Source of the DNA: Subtercola lobariae
GTDB taxonomy: Bacteria > Actinomycetota > Actinomycetes > Actinomycetales > Microbacteriaceae
DNA: 64,000 nucleotides
Reading direction: 5' to 3'
Assembly: GCF_014640255.1 (NCBI RefSeq)
Contig: NZ_BMGP01000001.1
Coordinates: forward strand, 620,001-684,000
Part shown: piece after piece, positions 34,364 to 42,163 of the stretch
Layout of the letters: each line of letters starts with the position of its first letter
Position numbering within the stretch: position 1 is the first letter of the stretch
Program-made: the position numbers and the translations under genes
The notes under the pieces: generated by a model
The model's input: the letters and a program-made list of their open reading frames with translations, nothing else
Databases searched by the model: none
What the model was told of the DNA's origin: nothing

Positions 34364-34391
34364 TCATCGTGTTCGTCCGGTCGAATTTGAA

Positions 34392-34922
34392 TTATTCGTT
34401 CTGGTTGGCGACGATCGTCGTAACGACAGTCTCGCCACCGTCATCATTCGCAAACCCTGCCACAGAACAATCAATGTTTCGCGAGATGCTCGACGAATCG
34501 GTTCCGGCAACGCTAGGGCTGAACCCAGCAGGGAATGTCACCGAGATGTGACTGAGTCCCTGATACCGGCCATTCACGCATCCGACTGCCGCGTTTGCGC
34601 TGAGATAGTTTTGACCGCCATTCTGCGATCGGCCTGTCGACGTGGTCGCGCCATTTCGCTGCAAAGCTACGTTGACATTCAGTCCACCGACCGGGGCGCT
34701 ACAGAGAACGTCGGCAGTGACGTTGACGGTACCGAAAACGTGCCCAGAATTATGCGGGTAGTTCGTCTTGATTGTGCAAGTAATGACCTGGCCGCCGGGC
34801 CCTGTTGATGCTTCGGCCGGCGCCGCGACGCCGACTACACAAATTGCTCCAGCGATCAATACAGTTGATGCAATTTTCAACAATTTTGTACCCCAATATC
34901 TCACCCCAGAGAACCGAGTCAT
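34392..34922 (-). CDS. Secreted hypothetical protein
   Basis: A 176-residue protein from ATG 34922. Residues about 1-38 form a signal peptide (IASTVLIAGAICVVGVAAPA then EAS). The mature part has four cysteines (VITCTIK, ADVLCSAP, AAVGCVNG, NIDCSVAG) and is Asn/Ser/Gly-rich, as in small disulphide-bonded exported proteins of actinobacteria. The GC content is clearly lower than that of the flanking chromosome, suggesting horizontal origin. No function can be assigned. Confidence 0.7.
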   Translation of the reverse strand: MTRFSGVRYWGTKLLKIASTVLIAGAICVVGVAAPAEASTGPGGQVITCTIKTNYPHNSGHVFGTVNVTADVLCSAPVGGLNVNVALQRNGATTSTGRSQNGGQNYLSANAAVGCVNGRYQGLSHISVTFPAGFSPSVAGTDSSSISRNIDCSVAGFANDDGGETVVTTIVANQNE

Positions 34923-35270
34923 GCTCGGATTCCCTCAGTATTGATCTCGGGCCTAGTCAAGTCAATAGGTGATAGAAAATCAGATATGCCGTAATCTCGA
35001 TGCTGGGTCGCGAAAGGGGCTGCCGGTGCGGATTTGGGCATGTGGGAAACTACTTCTACCAAGATGCCTCAAACGAAAAGGCCCGCCGGTCTTGGGGAAG
35101 CTTGCACTCTAGCCCTGGCAGGGTTTGTTATCACCGACAATACCTCACGTCATCCGCCAAACGACCCGGCAATCGGATGCCCGAAAGCGCTTGCCGGTAC
35201 GAATCGTCGCTCGCCCTTGGCTAAGCCGCATCGCGCAGCGAGGCGCATCAAAGCCACCATCCCGGGCCTT
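34923..35270. other. Gene-free stretch
   Basis: No convincing gene was found. An AT-rich segment at about 34930-35000 probably holds the promoter of the secreted-protein gene. A GGATGCCCG element occurs at about 35176-35184, similar to the junction core but in a different context (AATCGGATGCCCGAAAG). Confidence 0.4.
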
Positions 35271-35276
35271 ACCGCT

Positions 35277-35412
35277 CCACCCGCAGAAACTTCGCAACCC
35301 CGCGCCGCAGGTCGAGCCCCACGCTCTCCGCCCGCACTGACACCATCGCCGAGTCGCGCCCATCGTAAACCGGATACAACCGATGCACGCGCAGTTCCCC
35401 TCAACGACGACG
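35277..35412 (-). repeat. SSB-like remnant, copy S2 (3' part only)
   Basis: Only the end of the SSB-like gene remains: GELRVHRLYPVYDGRDSAMV, SVRAESVGLDLRRGVAKFLR, with one frameshift at about 35400. Upstream of 35412 (minus strand) it joins unrelated sequence (ETSTGDIVAVRELLSQIVGR, continuing to PLDLVVVEG), possibly another DNA-binding gene. Its missing 5' half is of the type kept in copy S4. Confidence 0.7.
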
Positions 35413-35505
35413 AGGTCAAGTGGTCGGCCGACGATCTGACTGAGTAGTTCGCGCACGGCGACGATGTCGCCAGTCGACGTTTCGCCCAGAAGTGCCGAGC
35501 CGCGG

Positions 35506-35803
35506 TCAGGACGAGAGCAACGGCCTAATCCGATCTAGCTCAGCGTGATGTTGTGCGATCGCAACATCAAGATCGTACCGACTCTGCAAGTTCATCCAGA
35601 ACTGGGTCGCACGTACCTAGCGCGCGAGATAGCCGCAAAGCAGTGTCAGGGCTTATAGCTCGTTTCCCGTGCACGATCTCATTGATTCGACGAGTCGTAA
35701 CAAACATTCCCTTCGCCAACCTGAATTCGCTGATGCCAATCGGGTAGAGAAAATCCTCGAGCAAAATCTCCCCAGGATGAATGGGTTCGTGCGCGACATT
35801 CAT
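35506..35803 (-). pseudogene. higA: HigA-family antitoxin, frameshifted
   Basis: From ATG 35803 it encodes NVAHEPIHPGEILLEDFLYP and INEIVHGKRAISPDTALRLS, the HigA-type XRE domain. After GTCD the frame breaks near 35612, where one extra C lies in the CCC; the next frame continues with the canonical end QFWMNLQSRYDLDVAIAQHH then AELDRIRPLL to the stop at 35506. Without correction the protein is 78 residues long. No HigB toxin gene is present beside it, so it is an orphan. Confidence 0.8.
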
Positions 35804-35923
35804 GGTTTCCAATCTGGGCATACAGTCCAGGTCTAACAGTCAAAACATACTGAATAAGCCTCAGTATAATTGATGGAATCCCGCTCAAACTGTGGAACAG
35901 AAATAGAAAGTGCGCTACAGTAA

Positions 35924-36178
35924 ATGTCACCAATCGTCTTCGCGGAGTCGTCGTTCAAACATTCGATCTCGGAGAGTGACCAACGCTACGCAATTTCTAA
36001 TCCCGTCGTCGTACAGCTGGTGGAGTCTGATGTGGTGCTCATCATCGGCCATCCGCACGATCAGACCGAACGGTGGCTAGAGATCTTGGTCAGAGCGCTG
36101 CCGAACGGCGATAAGAAGGTATTCCACGCGATGGAACTCGGCTCCAAATTTCGACCGTTCTTGGGAGGTAGACAATGA
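35924..36178 (+). CDS. BrnT-like toxin, module 2
   Basis: An 84-residue protein from ATG 35924. It follows the same skeleton as the module 1 toxin: FAESSFKHSISESDQRYAIS (K-H start), a central VVLIIGHPHDQTERWLEILV and the terminal KVFHAMELGSKF strand. Sequence identity to modules 1 and 3 is low, which suggests separate lineages. It overlaps the antitoxin gene by four bases (ATGA). A perfect TATAAT lies at 35865-35870, about 54 bases upstream. Confidence 0.7.
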   Translation: MSPIVFAESSFKHSISESDQRYAISNPVVVQLVESDVVLIIGHPHDQTERWLEILVRALPNGDKKVFHAMELGSKFRPFLGGRQ

Positions 36179-36654
36179 GTTCAAAAAGCGATTCTCGCGA
36201 GAAGCAACTGTCAGATCCAGCCGTCGCGCTGAGTGATTGGCCCGAGCGGCCCAAGGGCGCTACCGGAGATGCTGCGAAAGAGCTGGGCCGCCTCCTTCTC
36301 GACGACGCAGTGCCCGCCTCCGAGATCATTGGCGCACTGCGCAGAGGAGCACCGTCTCTCGGAGCATCTGGAACGGTGTCTCCAACCCTTCGCTTCCGCG
36401 TGCCGGAGGAGAGCGTCGTCGAGCTGGATGCGCTATCGGTCAGGTTACGCCGAAATCAGAGTGATCTTCTTCGCGAAGCGCTGACGTTGCTTCTCGAAAG
36501 GCACGCCGAATTGGCGGGCATCTCTGCATCAACGACCAACCCACAAGAACCGATTCAAAACGATCCACTGCGTCTCCGCCCCGAAGAAGCCCGGGTATTG
36601 ATCCAGCTTTCCGAGCGAATCGCGCCGAGCGCGTCTCATCCCCTTGCCTCCTGA
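36175..36654 (+). CDS. Ribbon-helix-helix antitoxin, module 2
   Basis: A 159-residue protein. The ribbon-helix-helix lies in the middle (SPTLRFRVPEESVVELDALS, VRLRRNQSDLLREALTLLLE), preceded by an N-terminal region with DAAKELGRLLLDDAVPASEI and followed by an extra C-terminal tail of about 45 residues (LRPEEARVLIQLSERIAPS). It is longer than the other two antitoxins. Translation is coupled to the toxin through ATGA, and the Nudix start follows 12 bases after its stop. Confidence 0.75.
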   Translation: MSSKSDSREKQLSDPAVALSDWPERPKGATGDAAKELGRLLLDDAVPASEIIGALRRGAPSLGASGTVSPTLRFRVPEESVVELDALSVRLRRNQSDLLREALTLLLERHAELAGISASTTNPQEPIQNDPLRLRPEEARVLIQLSERIAPSASHPLAS

Positions 36655-36666
36655 GACAGGTTGCGC

Positions 36667-37068
36667 GTGCTAGTAGTTGGCGCAGTCATCGCGCACGCCG
36701 GACATGTTTTTTGCTGCCGCCGAGCCCCAGGCAAAGCCTCAGCTGGCCTGTGGGAGTTCCCCGGCGGCAAAGTCGAAGCCGACGAAACGCCTGAGCAGGC
36801 TCTGGCCCGTGAGATCCGAGAAGAACTGGGCGTCCCGATCCTGGTCGGCGACCTGGTCCTCCGCGCAACCACCCCGGTAGACGGGCGCGAGATTGATCTC
36901 GCCTGCTACTGGGCAACTCTCCAACAAGACGCGCCAGCGGCGAGCACCGACCACGATGACATGGTCTGGCTACCGATCGCCGAGCTGATGTCGCTCGATT
37001 GGGCCAAGCCAGACCTCACCGCAGTCTTGCGTCTCATCGCTCAAGAGCCGGCGGAGACGTCGGACTGA
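36667..37068 (+). CDS. Nudix hydrolase (MutT-like), module 2
   Basis: 133 residues from GTG 36667 (TTG 36661 is also in frame). It has a complete Nudix box (GGKVEADETPEQALAREIRE then ELGV). Apart from the first 20 residues (LVVGAVIAHAGHVFCCRRAP) the DNA is almost identical to module 3, and more diverged from module 1. The 3' end runs directly into a convergent nuclease remnant. Confidence 0.87.
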   Translation: MLVVGAVIAHAGHVFCCRRAPGKASAGLWEFPGGKVEADETPEQALAREIREELGVPILVGDLVLRATTPVDGREIDLACYWATLQQDAPAASTDHDDMVWLPIAELMSLDWAKPDLTAVLRLIAQEPAETSD

Positions 37069-37325
37069 CGGACGTAAATCCATCTCAGTCCCTGACCCAA
37101 ACGGTGATGCCCAGACTCGCACAGAGTTCCACAAGATCAGGCGTCGGGATGCCCGGAAGTAGTATCGACGGGCGCACCCCGTTCATCACCTTCTGTGCGG
37201 TGTGCACGTAATCCAGCACCTGCCCGATCGCGTTCCGCACGTACCCGCGCGCCGACGACTTCTTGGCTTCGACGATCTCGCCGGACGTCTCGTTGTACAG
37301 GTCAGGCTCCATCACGGTATTGCCG
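36724..37325 (+). repeat. 602-bp direct repeat, copy A (matches 42221-42822)
   Basis: Covers most of the Nudix gene and the tail of the opposite-strand nuclease. Aligned by eye with copy B (constant offset 5,497 bp) I see five mismatches, all in two small clusters near the start and one near the end. The similarity ends abruptly after CACGGTATTGCCG. Confidence 0.9.
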
Positions 37326-37471
37326 ACGGGCACACGCAAGCGCCGCACAGTGTCGCCGCGCGCCATGAGCCATGCTCCGGAATCGGCTTGGAGCTCGAAC
37401 TCGATCCGAGAGTCGGTGCGCCCCAGCTCACTCAGCTCGAACGGTATGATTTCGTAGGAGTCGCTGGGTGG
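37085..37471 (-). pseudogene. PD-(D/E)XK nuclease, C-terminal part
   Basis: The frame is open from just after the TGA at 37472-37474 to the stop at 37085, but has no start near its beginning. It encodes YEIIPFELSELGRTDSRIEF, a VRRLRVPVGNTVMEPDLYNE segment, then TSGEIVEAKKSSARGYVRNA and IGQVLDYVHTAQKV. The EPDLY...EIVEAKK spacing with the later QVLDY matches a PD-(D/E)XK active site. The protein is therefore a nuclease whose N-terminal part is missing. The next frame segment upstream belongs to a junction-type ORF. Confidence 0.7.
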
Positions 37472-37861
37472 TCATAATCCGGTTTGAATCTCGCGGCGTC
37501 GCGATGCCGCCCTACCCCGCGCAGTTTGCGTATTTGCTGCCACGAGAGCGAGGTGAATGGATGCTCGAGCCAGGCCGCACGAACCACACCGTTCGGCGGG
37601 GTCCTCGTACATGTCAGGCGCCAAATACTTGAACCGTTCTAACACGGTCGGGTTGCTCTCGGTCAACGGACTGGCACAGTTCTCGCGCTAGTGAGCACAC
37701 CGCGTAGGCGTCATGGTGAGCTGTCGCATCACGCTGGGCCAGCTGCGCTCAGAGAACTTGCTCGAGCATTACGTGCCCGTGGCCAGTCGGTGGCAACAAT
37801 GCCCCGTCGCGGCGCCGACTCACAAATACCTAGTGAGCGTTCGCATGCCCGTCATTGGGAA
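37472..37861. other. Junction region with SSB-like 5' edge
   Basis: On the minus strand an open frame from ATG 37666 to the TGA at 37472 encodes SNPTVLERFKYLAPDMYEDP and then LARASIHLALVAA, in which ARASIHLA is the SSB-like junction. The DNA element GAGGTGAATGGATGCTCGAG lies at 37547-37566. No further gene was supported up to the Abi gene; 37690-37860 appears non-coding. Confidence 0.5.
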
Positions 37862-39292
37862 CTATTCGCTACTAAAGGGCAGCGACAAGTCGAGGTGCTC
37901 TTCGCTCAGCTTGCCGGCCTCCAGCAGCTCTAATGGTGACCGATCTTCTAGCTCGGCCTGCTTCGTCAACCACCAAGTAAGGGCAATCCAGGGAAACGCC
38001 TCGTCTTCGTTCACGTCTCTATTCCCAACGTACAGTCGTCGGTTTGCTTCCAGCACGATGCTCTTCGCATCTCCGGTTTCGGCGTCAAACTGAAACCGCG
38101 GAAAGTGCAATGTCTCCGTCGGAGAGAGTGCGAAAATGGCATGCTTTCGGCGGTAGTAGCCGAGGCGACTTCGTCGGTCCTTTGTAGGAAGTGACGACAA
38201 TAGATCTCTTGCTTCAGAGGTGCCGACGGTATCGACAGACGCAAGGAGTTCAAGGCGGTTGGCGCGTTCCTCATCGCGTGAATAAGAAAGTTGCCACAGC
38301 CTTTCCCTATCCCAATGCGAAGGAAATCCCATCACAGAAAGTGGCTGATCGATCCGCCCTGCCCAAGACTTAATGAAAAGGGCCGTGTGGAGTCGCCAGT
38401 CGCTTTTCGGATGAGTGCGAGCAAGCAGGAACCCCAAGATCGAAAGAGTTCCGTAGAGATGTCTGCGCAACTCGTCAGCCCTCAGATGCGCAAGCTCTTC
38501 GATGGCGGGGGATTCCGCGATGATGACGTCGAAGTTGCGGTTCCATAGTCGTGAGTGGTGGGCGCAGGTGTTCCGGATATATCGGATGTGGTTGAGCCAG
38601 CTCGAGAATGTTGCGATGTCCCCGTCGGGAACGTGATCGAGAACATCGAATTGCGCCGCGATCGTGCGCCGATCCCGCTGCGTCAGACCGTCATAGAGAC
38701 GGATTACTGTTCCAAATGACATGACCTCGGTTGCGGCCCATACCGGAAGTTCTTCGCCATATTTTGACCTGAAGTGGGCGACAAAGGCCTCCTGCGATCG
38801 ATTCTCTTGTTTGTTGAGATCTCGAAGCCACTCTTCGTAGTGGGACTCGGTGAAGCTCACCGTGGTTCCATCAGGGGCATTCATGGCACTGCTACGTGGC
38901 TTTGTGAAATCGGCATCGAAGTTGGTTGGGTCGCGGTGCGCGAATGCCCCAATCTTTCCAAGCAGATGGCCAACCTTGAATCTGAAGGCGATTTCAAACA
39001 TCTCGATCGCATCAAACAGCCTGATCCTAAGCTGGCGGTCGAACTCGTAAATATCGGCGACGGTGGTTAGGTTGGTGCCTGACTCGAATTCAGAAAGCCT
39101 TTTCGGTGGATCGGCAGGCGCAGACTCATCGAATTTTCGAAAAGGGTATGAGTAGCCAGACAGTCGGTAATAGCCGACCTTTTGAAGCAGATCTTCGGCC
39201 CACTTGTCATCGACGATAACCATCCCACGAGCGCGCATCAGCGCAACCTGCTCGGTAACAGATTTAAACGGCTTTGCGTAACTGCTTGTCAT
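37862..39292 (-). CDS. Abi_2 (AbiD/AbiF-like) HEPN protein with C-terminal Xre/MbcA/ParS-like domain
   Basis: A 476-residue protein from ATG 39292. The Abi_2 part (about 1-310) starts YAKPFKSVTEQVALMRARGM, contains GYYRLSGYSYPFRKF and IYEFDRQLRIRLFDAIEMFE and has the HEPN RNase motif RNTCAHHSRLWNRNF (R-N-x4-H). The last 100 residues are unusual: LHFPRFQFDAETGDAKSIVL and, later, ALTWWLTKQAELEDRSPLEL resemble the toxin-binding domain of Xre/MbcA/ParS antitoxins. A 23-bp perfect hairpin lies 120-190 bases upstream in the probable leader. Abi_2 proteins abort phage infection, and some act with a structured RNA. Confidence 0.8.
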   Translation of the reverse strand: MTSSYAKPFKSVTEQVALMRARGMVIVDDKWAEDLLQKVGYYRLSGYSYPFRKFDESAPADPPKRLSEFESGTNLTTVADIYEFDRQLRIRLFDAIEMFEIAFRFKVGHLLGKIGAFAHRDPTNFDADFTKPRSSAMNAPDGTTVSFTESHYEEWLRDLNKQENRSQEAFVAHFRSKYGEELPVWAATEVMSFGTVIRLYDGLTQRDRRTIAAQFDVLDHVPDGDIATFSSWLNHIRYIRNTCAHHSRLWNRNFDVIIAESPAIEELAHLRADELRRHLYGTLSILGFLLARTHPKSDWRLHTALFIKSWAGRIDQPLSVMGFPSHWDRERLWQLSYSRDEERANRLELLASVDTVGTSEARDLLSSLPTKDRRSRLGYYRRKHAIFALSPTETLHFPRFQFDAETGDAKSIVLEANRRLYVGNRDVNEDEAFPWIALTWWLTKQAELEDRSPLELLEAGKLSEEHLDLSLPFSSE

Positions 39293-39412
39293 GGCGTCGA
39301 TCGCGTAGTTAAAGAAAACTAGTCGCCCCTCTGTGAAGAGAAGACGACTAGTCGTATTGAAAAGAGGATAACACAACGGGTTGATGAGGTTTGGGACCCG
39401 GGGCTCAGGTGT

Positions 39413-39480
39413 CCCCGACCAGTAGGCTACAGCGCTCCCACCGAACAGATAGAGGATGCGCTGTAGCCTACTGGTCGGGG
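39413..39480 (-). ncRNA. Candidate structured RNA: 23-bp perfect hairpin upstream of the Abi gene
   Basis: The arms 39413-39435 and 39458-39480 are perfect 23-nt inverted copies (CCCCGACCAGTAGGCTACAG then CGC) around a 22-nt loop. It lies upstream of and probably within the transcript of the Abi_2 gene. Conserved structured RNAs next to abiF-type genes have been described, and some act as antitoxins; whether this one belongs to them is inference. Confidence 0.4.
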
Positions 39481-39582
39481 AGTCGGAAGTCAAGTTTCTC
39501 TCAACATCGTATCACGATTGATAGGTAGGGTCCAGACCGAATTTCTGCGAGAGGCTAGACAATGCCGACGCGCTCACCGCTT

Positions 39583-39870
39583 CACCCGCAGAAACTTCGC
39601 AACCCCATGCCGCAGGTCGAGTCCCACGCTCTCCGCCCGCACCGACACCATCGCCGAGTCGCGCCCATCGTCAACCGGATACAACCGGTGCACGCGCAGT
39701 TCTCCCTCAACGACGACATAGTCACCTTCAACCAGACTGTCGAGAACGTTAGACGCCAGCTCGCCGTCACAAACAACATCGCACCACGGCACAACTTGAG
39801 CCTTCCGCTGCCCCTTCTTACCCGGCGCAGTCTGCTCGTTCTCAACCACACGACCCAGGCGAATGGATGC
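39583..39870 (-). repeat. SSB-like OB-fold gene remnant, copy S3
   Basis: Minus-strand translation WARASIRLGRVVENEQTAPG, VVPWCDVVCDGELASNVLDS, LVEGDYVVVEGELRVHRLYP and GLDLRHGVAKFLRV is an SSB-like OB fold lacking its first strands. Upstream in frame there is a TAG and no start codon, so only an internal GTG (MVENEQ) could begin translation (39574-39849). The junction element CAGGCGAATGGATGCCCGAG is at 39855-39874. Confidence 0.8.
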
Positions 39871-40081
39871 CCGAGCCCAAGCCGCGCGCGCGACGATGTC
39901 TAGCAGCTATGCCTTGTGCTTGCCCCGCCGCCCATGCGTGAGCCATCCAGGCACGGTCGGGCCAACCGCGCCCCAGCTCGACCTCAAACAGGCGAAGCCG
40001 GTCAGTGAGCCTCAGTCAACCTCTCTACAGGGCCTTCGCGAACTCAGCGCCGATGGCATCTCGCCAGAATGAGGATCGCCA

Positions 40082-41173
40082 TCAGCCGTAACTGCGCACT
40101 GTGGAACGAATCAGGTCGGCATGCTCGTAGATGTCGTCTAACGAATCGATCGGAAGCTTAGTTTCGTTTTTCGCCTCGTCAAAGATGCCGAGATACTTCT
40201 GCTTCTTCCCGTTGAACCAGAGGCGAGCAATCGGCCGGCGATTGTTGTCATCGAGGAGCACCGCAAAATACGACTTCGCGTCGCGATGAGTGACACGTTG
40301 AGGTTTGACGTCGGCGCAAGCGATCGCCTTGATGATCTGGTAACCCTCAAGTTCCTCCGGGGTCGTGTCGATTTCAGTATCGCGGTCGAGATCGCCCTGA
40401 ACGACAGGATGACTGGTGATGGACTCGGTCGGTTCCGCTGACGTCGCAGCAACGGCAGAAGCACCCAGAGCGGTTTTCAAGCGATCGTTGACCTGCTCGT
40501 TGAGATATTGCCTCGCCGCCTTGGGTACGAGCGCGGAGAACTGCTCCCTGACTTTCTGGGTGAAAGAGCCGTCGTAAACGAGACCCGTGAAGAACTTGAT
40601 CCATTCCGCAGAGGGCTCGCGAAATTGCGCAGCAATCTCTCGCTTCAACGCCCCGACATACTTGAGCTCCTCTGCAGCGTTGATGACTGAATCCAGGTCG
40701 AAGACTTCCTTGGTCAGCTTCGAAAGTTCCGGGATCAGCGTTTCATCAATGTCGGCAAGATCGAGCACGAGAAATGGCTTCTCATCCATTCGGTTGGGCG
40801 CGTCAAGATCGGTATAGAAGTTGTAAACCGCTCCGTTTGTCAGCACCGCAATGCGAGCGTTCGTCACGGCGAAATATCGGAAGAGCTGCGACGCATGCTC
40901 GAGACTGAGCGCAGCGGTTGAACTCTTGCATTCGATCAGAATCTGAACCTCGCCATTTCGCATGATGGCGTAGTCGATTTTCTCTCCCCGCTTCACTCCC
41001 ACATCGGCCGTGAATTCCGGCACGACCTCAAGCGGATTGAAGACGTCATATCCTAAAATCGTCGAGATGAACGGCATGATGAACGCGTTCTTCGTAGCTT
41101 CCTCTGTCTGGATCGCTGCTCGCTGATTTTTGACCTTGGCCGCCAAAGCCGCGAGTCGTTCTTCAAAATCCAT
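40082..41173 (-). CDS. Orphan HsdR N-terminal-type nuclease (type I restriction R-subunit domain)
   Basis: A 363-residue protein from ATG 41173. The N-terminal half has the HSDR_N features: TEEATKNAFIMPFISTILGY, VPEFTADVGVKRGEKIDYAI then MRNGEVQILIECKSS (D ... E-x-K nuclease site), RYFAVTNARIAVLTNGAVYN. The C-terminal half (LEGYQIIKAIACADVKPQRV, LWFNGKKQKYLGIFD) is shared with stand-alone members found in prophages and defence islands. No helicase, HsdM or HsdS is present. It probably acts alone as a nuclease; its trigger is unknown. Confidence 0.85.
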   Translation of the reverse strand: MDFEERLAALAAKVKNQRAAIQTEEATKNAFIMPFISTILGYDVFNPLEVVPEFTADVGVKRGEKIDYAIMRNGEVQILIECKSSTAALSLEHASQLFRYFAVTNARIAVLTNGAVYNFYTDLDAPNRMDEKPFLVLDLADIDETLIPELSKLTKEVFDLDSVINAAEELKYVGALKREIAAQFREPSAEWIKFFTGLVYDGSFTQKVREQFSALVPKAARQYLNEQVNDRLKTALGASAVAATSAEPTESITSHPVVQGDLDRDTEIDTTPEELEGYQIIKAIACADVKPQRVTHRDAKSYFAVLLDDNNRRPIARLWFNGKKQKYLGIFDEAKNETKLPIDSLDDIYEHADLIRSTVRSYG

Positions 41174-41271
41174 GCTTCCCCCTGGTCGCTTCGTTGCATT
41201 CTCGACGCTAGCGGACGAGCGTCGAGATTCCATCACAACCCTTGACCCCATTCCGAGGGTCAAGGCTATCG

Positions 41272-41405
41272 AGAAGGTTAGACGCCAGCTCCCCGTCACA
41301 AACAACATCGCACCACGGCACAACCCGAGCCGTCCGCTGCCCCTTCCTACCCGGCGCAATCTGCTCGTTCTCAACCACAAAACCGAGGCGACTGGATGCC
41401 CGGGG
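41272..41405 (-). repeat. SSB-like remnant, copy S4 (5' part only)
   Basis: On the minus strand FVRAAMPRASSRLGFVVENE, QIAPGRKGQRTARVVPWCDV and VCDGELASNLLDSL match the first half of the SSB-like repeat, then the match stops at about 41272. The junction is GAGGCGACTGGATGCCCGGG (41387-41406). Together with copy S2 (which has only the 3' half) it looks like one repeat split by cargo. Confidence 0.75.
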
Positions 41406-41485
41406 CATAGCCGCACGCACGAAGCGGTTGCGCGATCCCGAGCCCATGGGCTGGCGACTACCTAACGGGCCGGCTTTTGTATTTT

Positions 41486-41511
41486 GTTTGACGATATTAG
41501 TTTTGTCAAAC
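41486..41511. promoter_or_regulatory. Operator and promoter of toxin-antitoxin module 3
   Basis: GTTTGAC (41486-41492) and GTCAAAC (41505-41511) form an inverted repeat with a 12-nt spacer. The left arm contains the -35 TTGACG (41488-41493); the -10 TAAACT is at 41512-41517 (18-nt spacing). The start ATG at 41529 lies about 5 bases after the expected transcription start. The arrangement suits autoregulation by the RHH antitoxin. Confidence 0.7.
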
Positions 41512-41528
41512 TAAACTAAACTCAAGGA

Positions 41529-41768
41529 ATGAAATACCAGTTCACCCGTTCCGCACGCAAGCATCGAATAGGCCGCGGCGCCGCGTGGGAAGCGTTGAAA
41601 GACGCGGGAGAACCAACCGAGCAAGAAGACGGCACACTTCGTTGGGTGGGATCAGACGACCGCGGTCGCGAACTTGAAATAGTCGGGTCTCCACGCCCCG
41701 ACGAAGATCTTGTGCTGATCATCCACGTAATGCCGACAGATTTCACCAAGGGGAACCGAAATGACTGA
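41529..41768 (+). CDS. BrnT-like toxin, module 3
   Basis: A 79-residue protein from ATG 41529, nearly leaderless. It shares the skeleton of the other two toxins (YQFTRSARKHRIGRGAAWEA, then ELEIVGSPRPDEDLVLIIHV and MPTDF), including the K-H near the N-terminus and the I-H-V-M terminal strand. It overlaps the antitoxin by eight bases. In this module the toxin is slightly longer in the loop LRWVGSDDRGR. Confidence 0.7.
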   Translation: MKYQFTRSARKHRIGRGAAWEALKDAGEPTEQEDGTLRWVGSDDRGRELEIVGSPRPDEDLVLIIHVMPTDFTKGNRND

Positions 41769-42078
41769 CACCAAGAAGTACCGTGTGACCGACGATAGCC
41801 AGCTCGTCGAGGCAGAAGCTGACCTCGACAAGGGTCAGCACACCTGGCCCGACGGTCGGCCGATGACCGAACAGAACACTGCCGAATACACCGCGCAGCG
41901 CAAGAGTGCTGGCCGCCCGTCTCTTAATGGTGCGGGATCGTCACCCAGTGTTGCCTTCAGGCTCACGGCGCAGTTGCGCTCTGACGCAGACGCCCTCGCA
42001 GCCGAGGAGGGTCGCCCGGTCTCAGCGATCGCTCGCGAGGCCCTCGAGGACTACATTCGGCGCCACAAAGCAAGCTGA
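41761..42078 (+). CDS. Ribbon-helix-helix antitoxin, module 3
   Basis: A 105-residue protein from ATG 41761. The C-terminal ribbon-helix-helix is SPSVAFRLTAQLRSDADALA followed by EEGRPVSAIAREALEDYIRR. The N-terminal half (KKYRVTDDSQLVEAEADLDK, GQHTWPDGRPMTEQNTAEYT) is different from the other two antitoxins and likely confers partner specificity. It is translationally coupled to the toxin. The Nudix start is 85 bases downstream, the largest gap among the three modules. Confidence 0.8.
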   Translation: MTDTKKYRVTDDSQLVEAEADLDKGQHTWPDGRPMTEQNTAEYTAQRKSAGRPSLNGAGSSPSVAFRLTAQLRSDADALAAEEGRPVSAIAREALEDYIRRHKAS

Positions 42079-42163
42079 GTAAACGGCACGATTGGGCTGC
42101 GGATCGACTCGGTATGGTTGGCCGAACGGGCTTAGCTCGAGATGGAATCCGGAGGTGGTACGT

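Noticed and set aside
37691-37933. Plus-strand frame of 80 codons at the Abi gene 3' side
   Set aside because: It has no recognisable motif and overlaps the well-supported Abi gene.
39413-39480. The hairpin as a rho-independent terminator
   Set aside because: It lies upstream of a gene in the same direction and has no T-run on either side; it fits a leader structure better.
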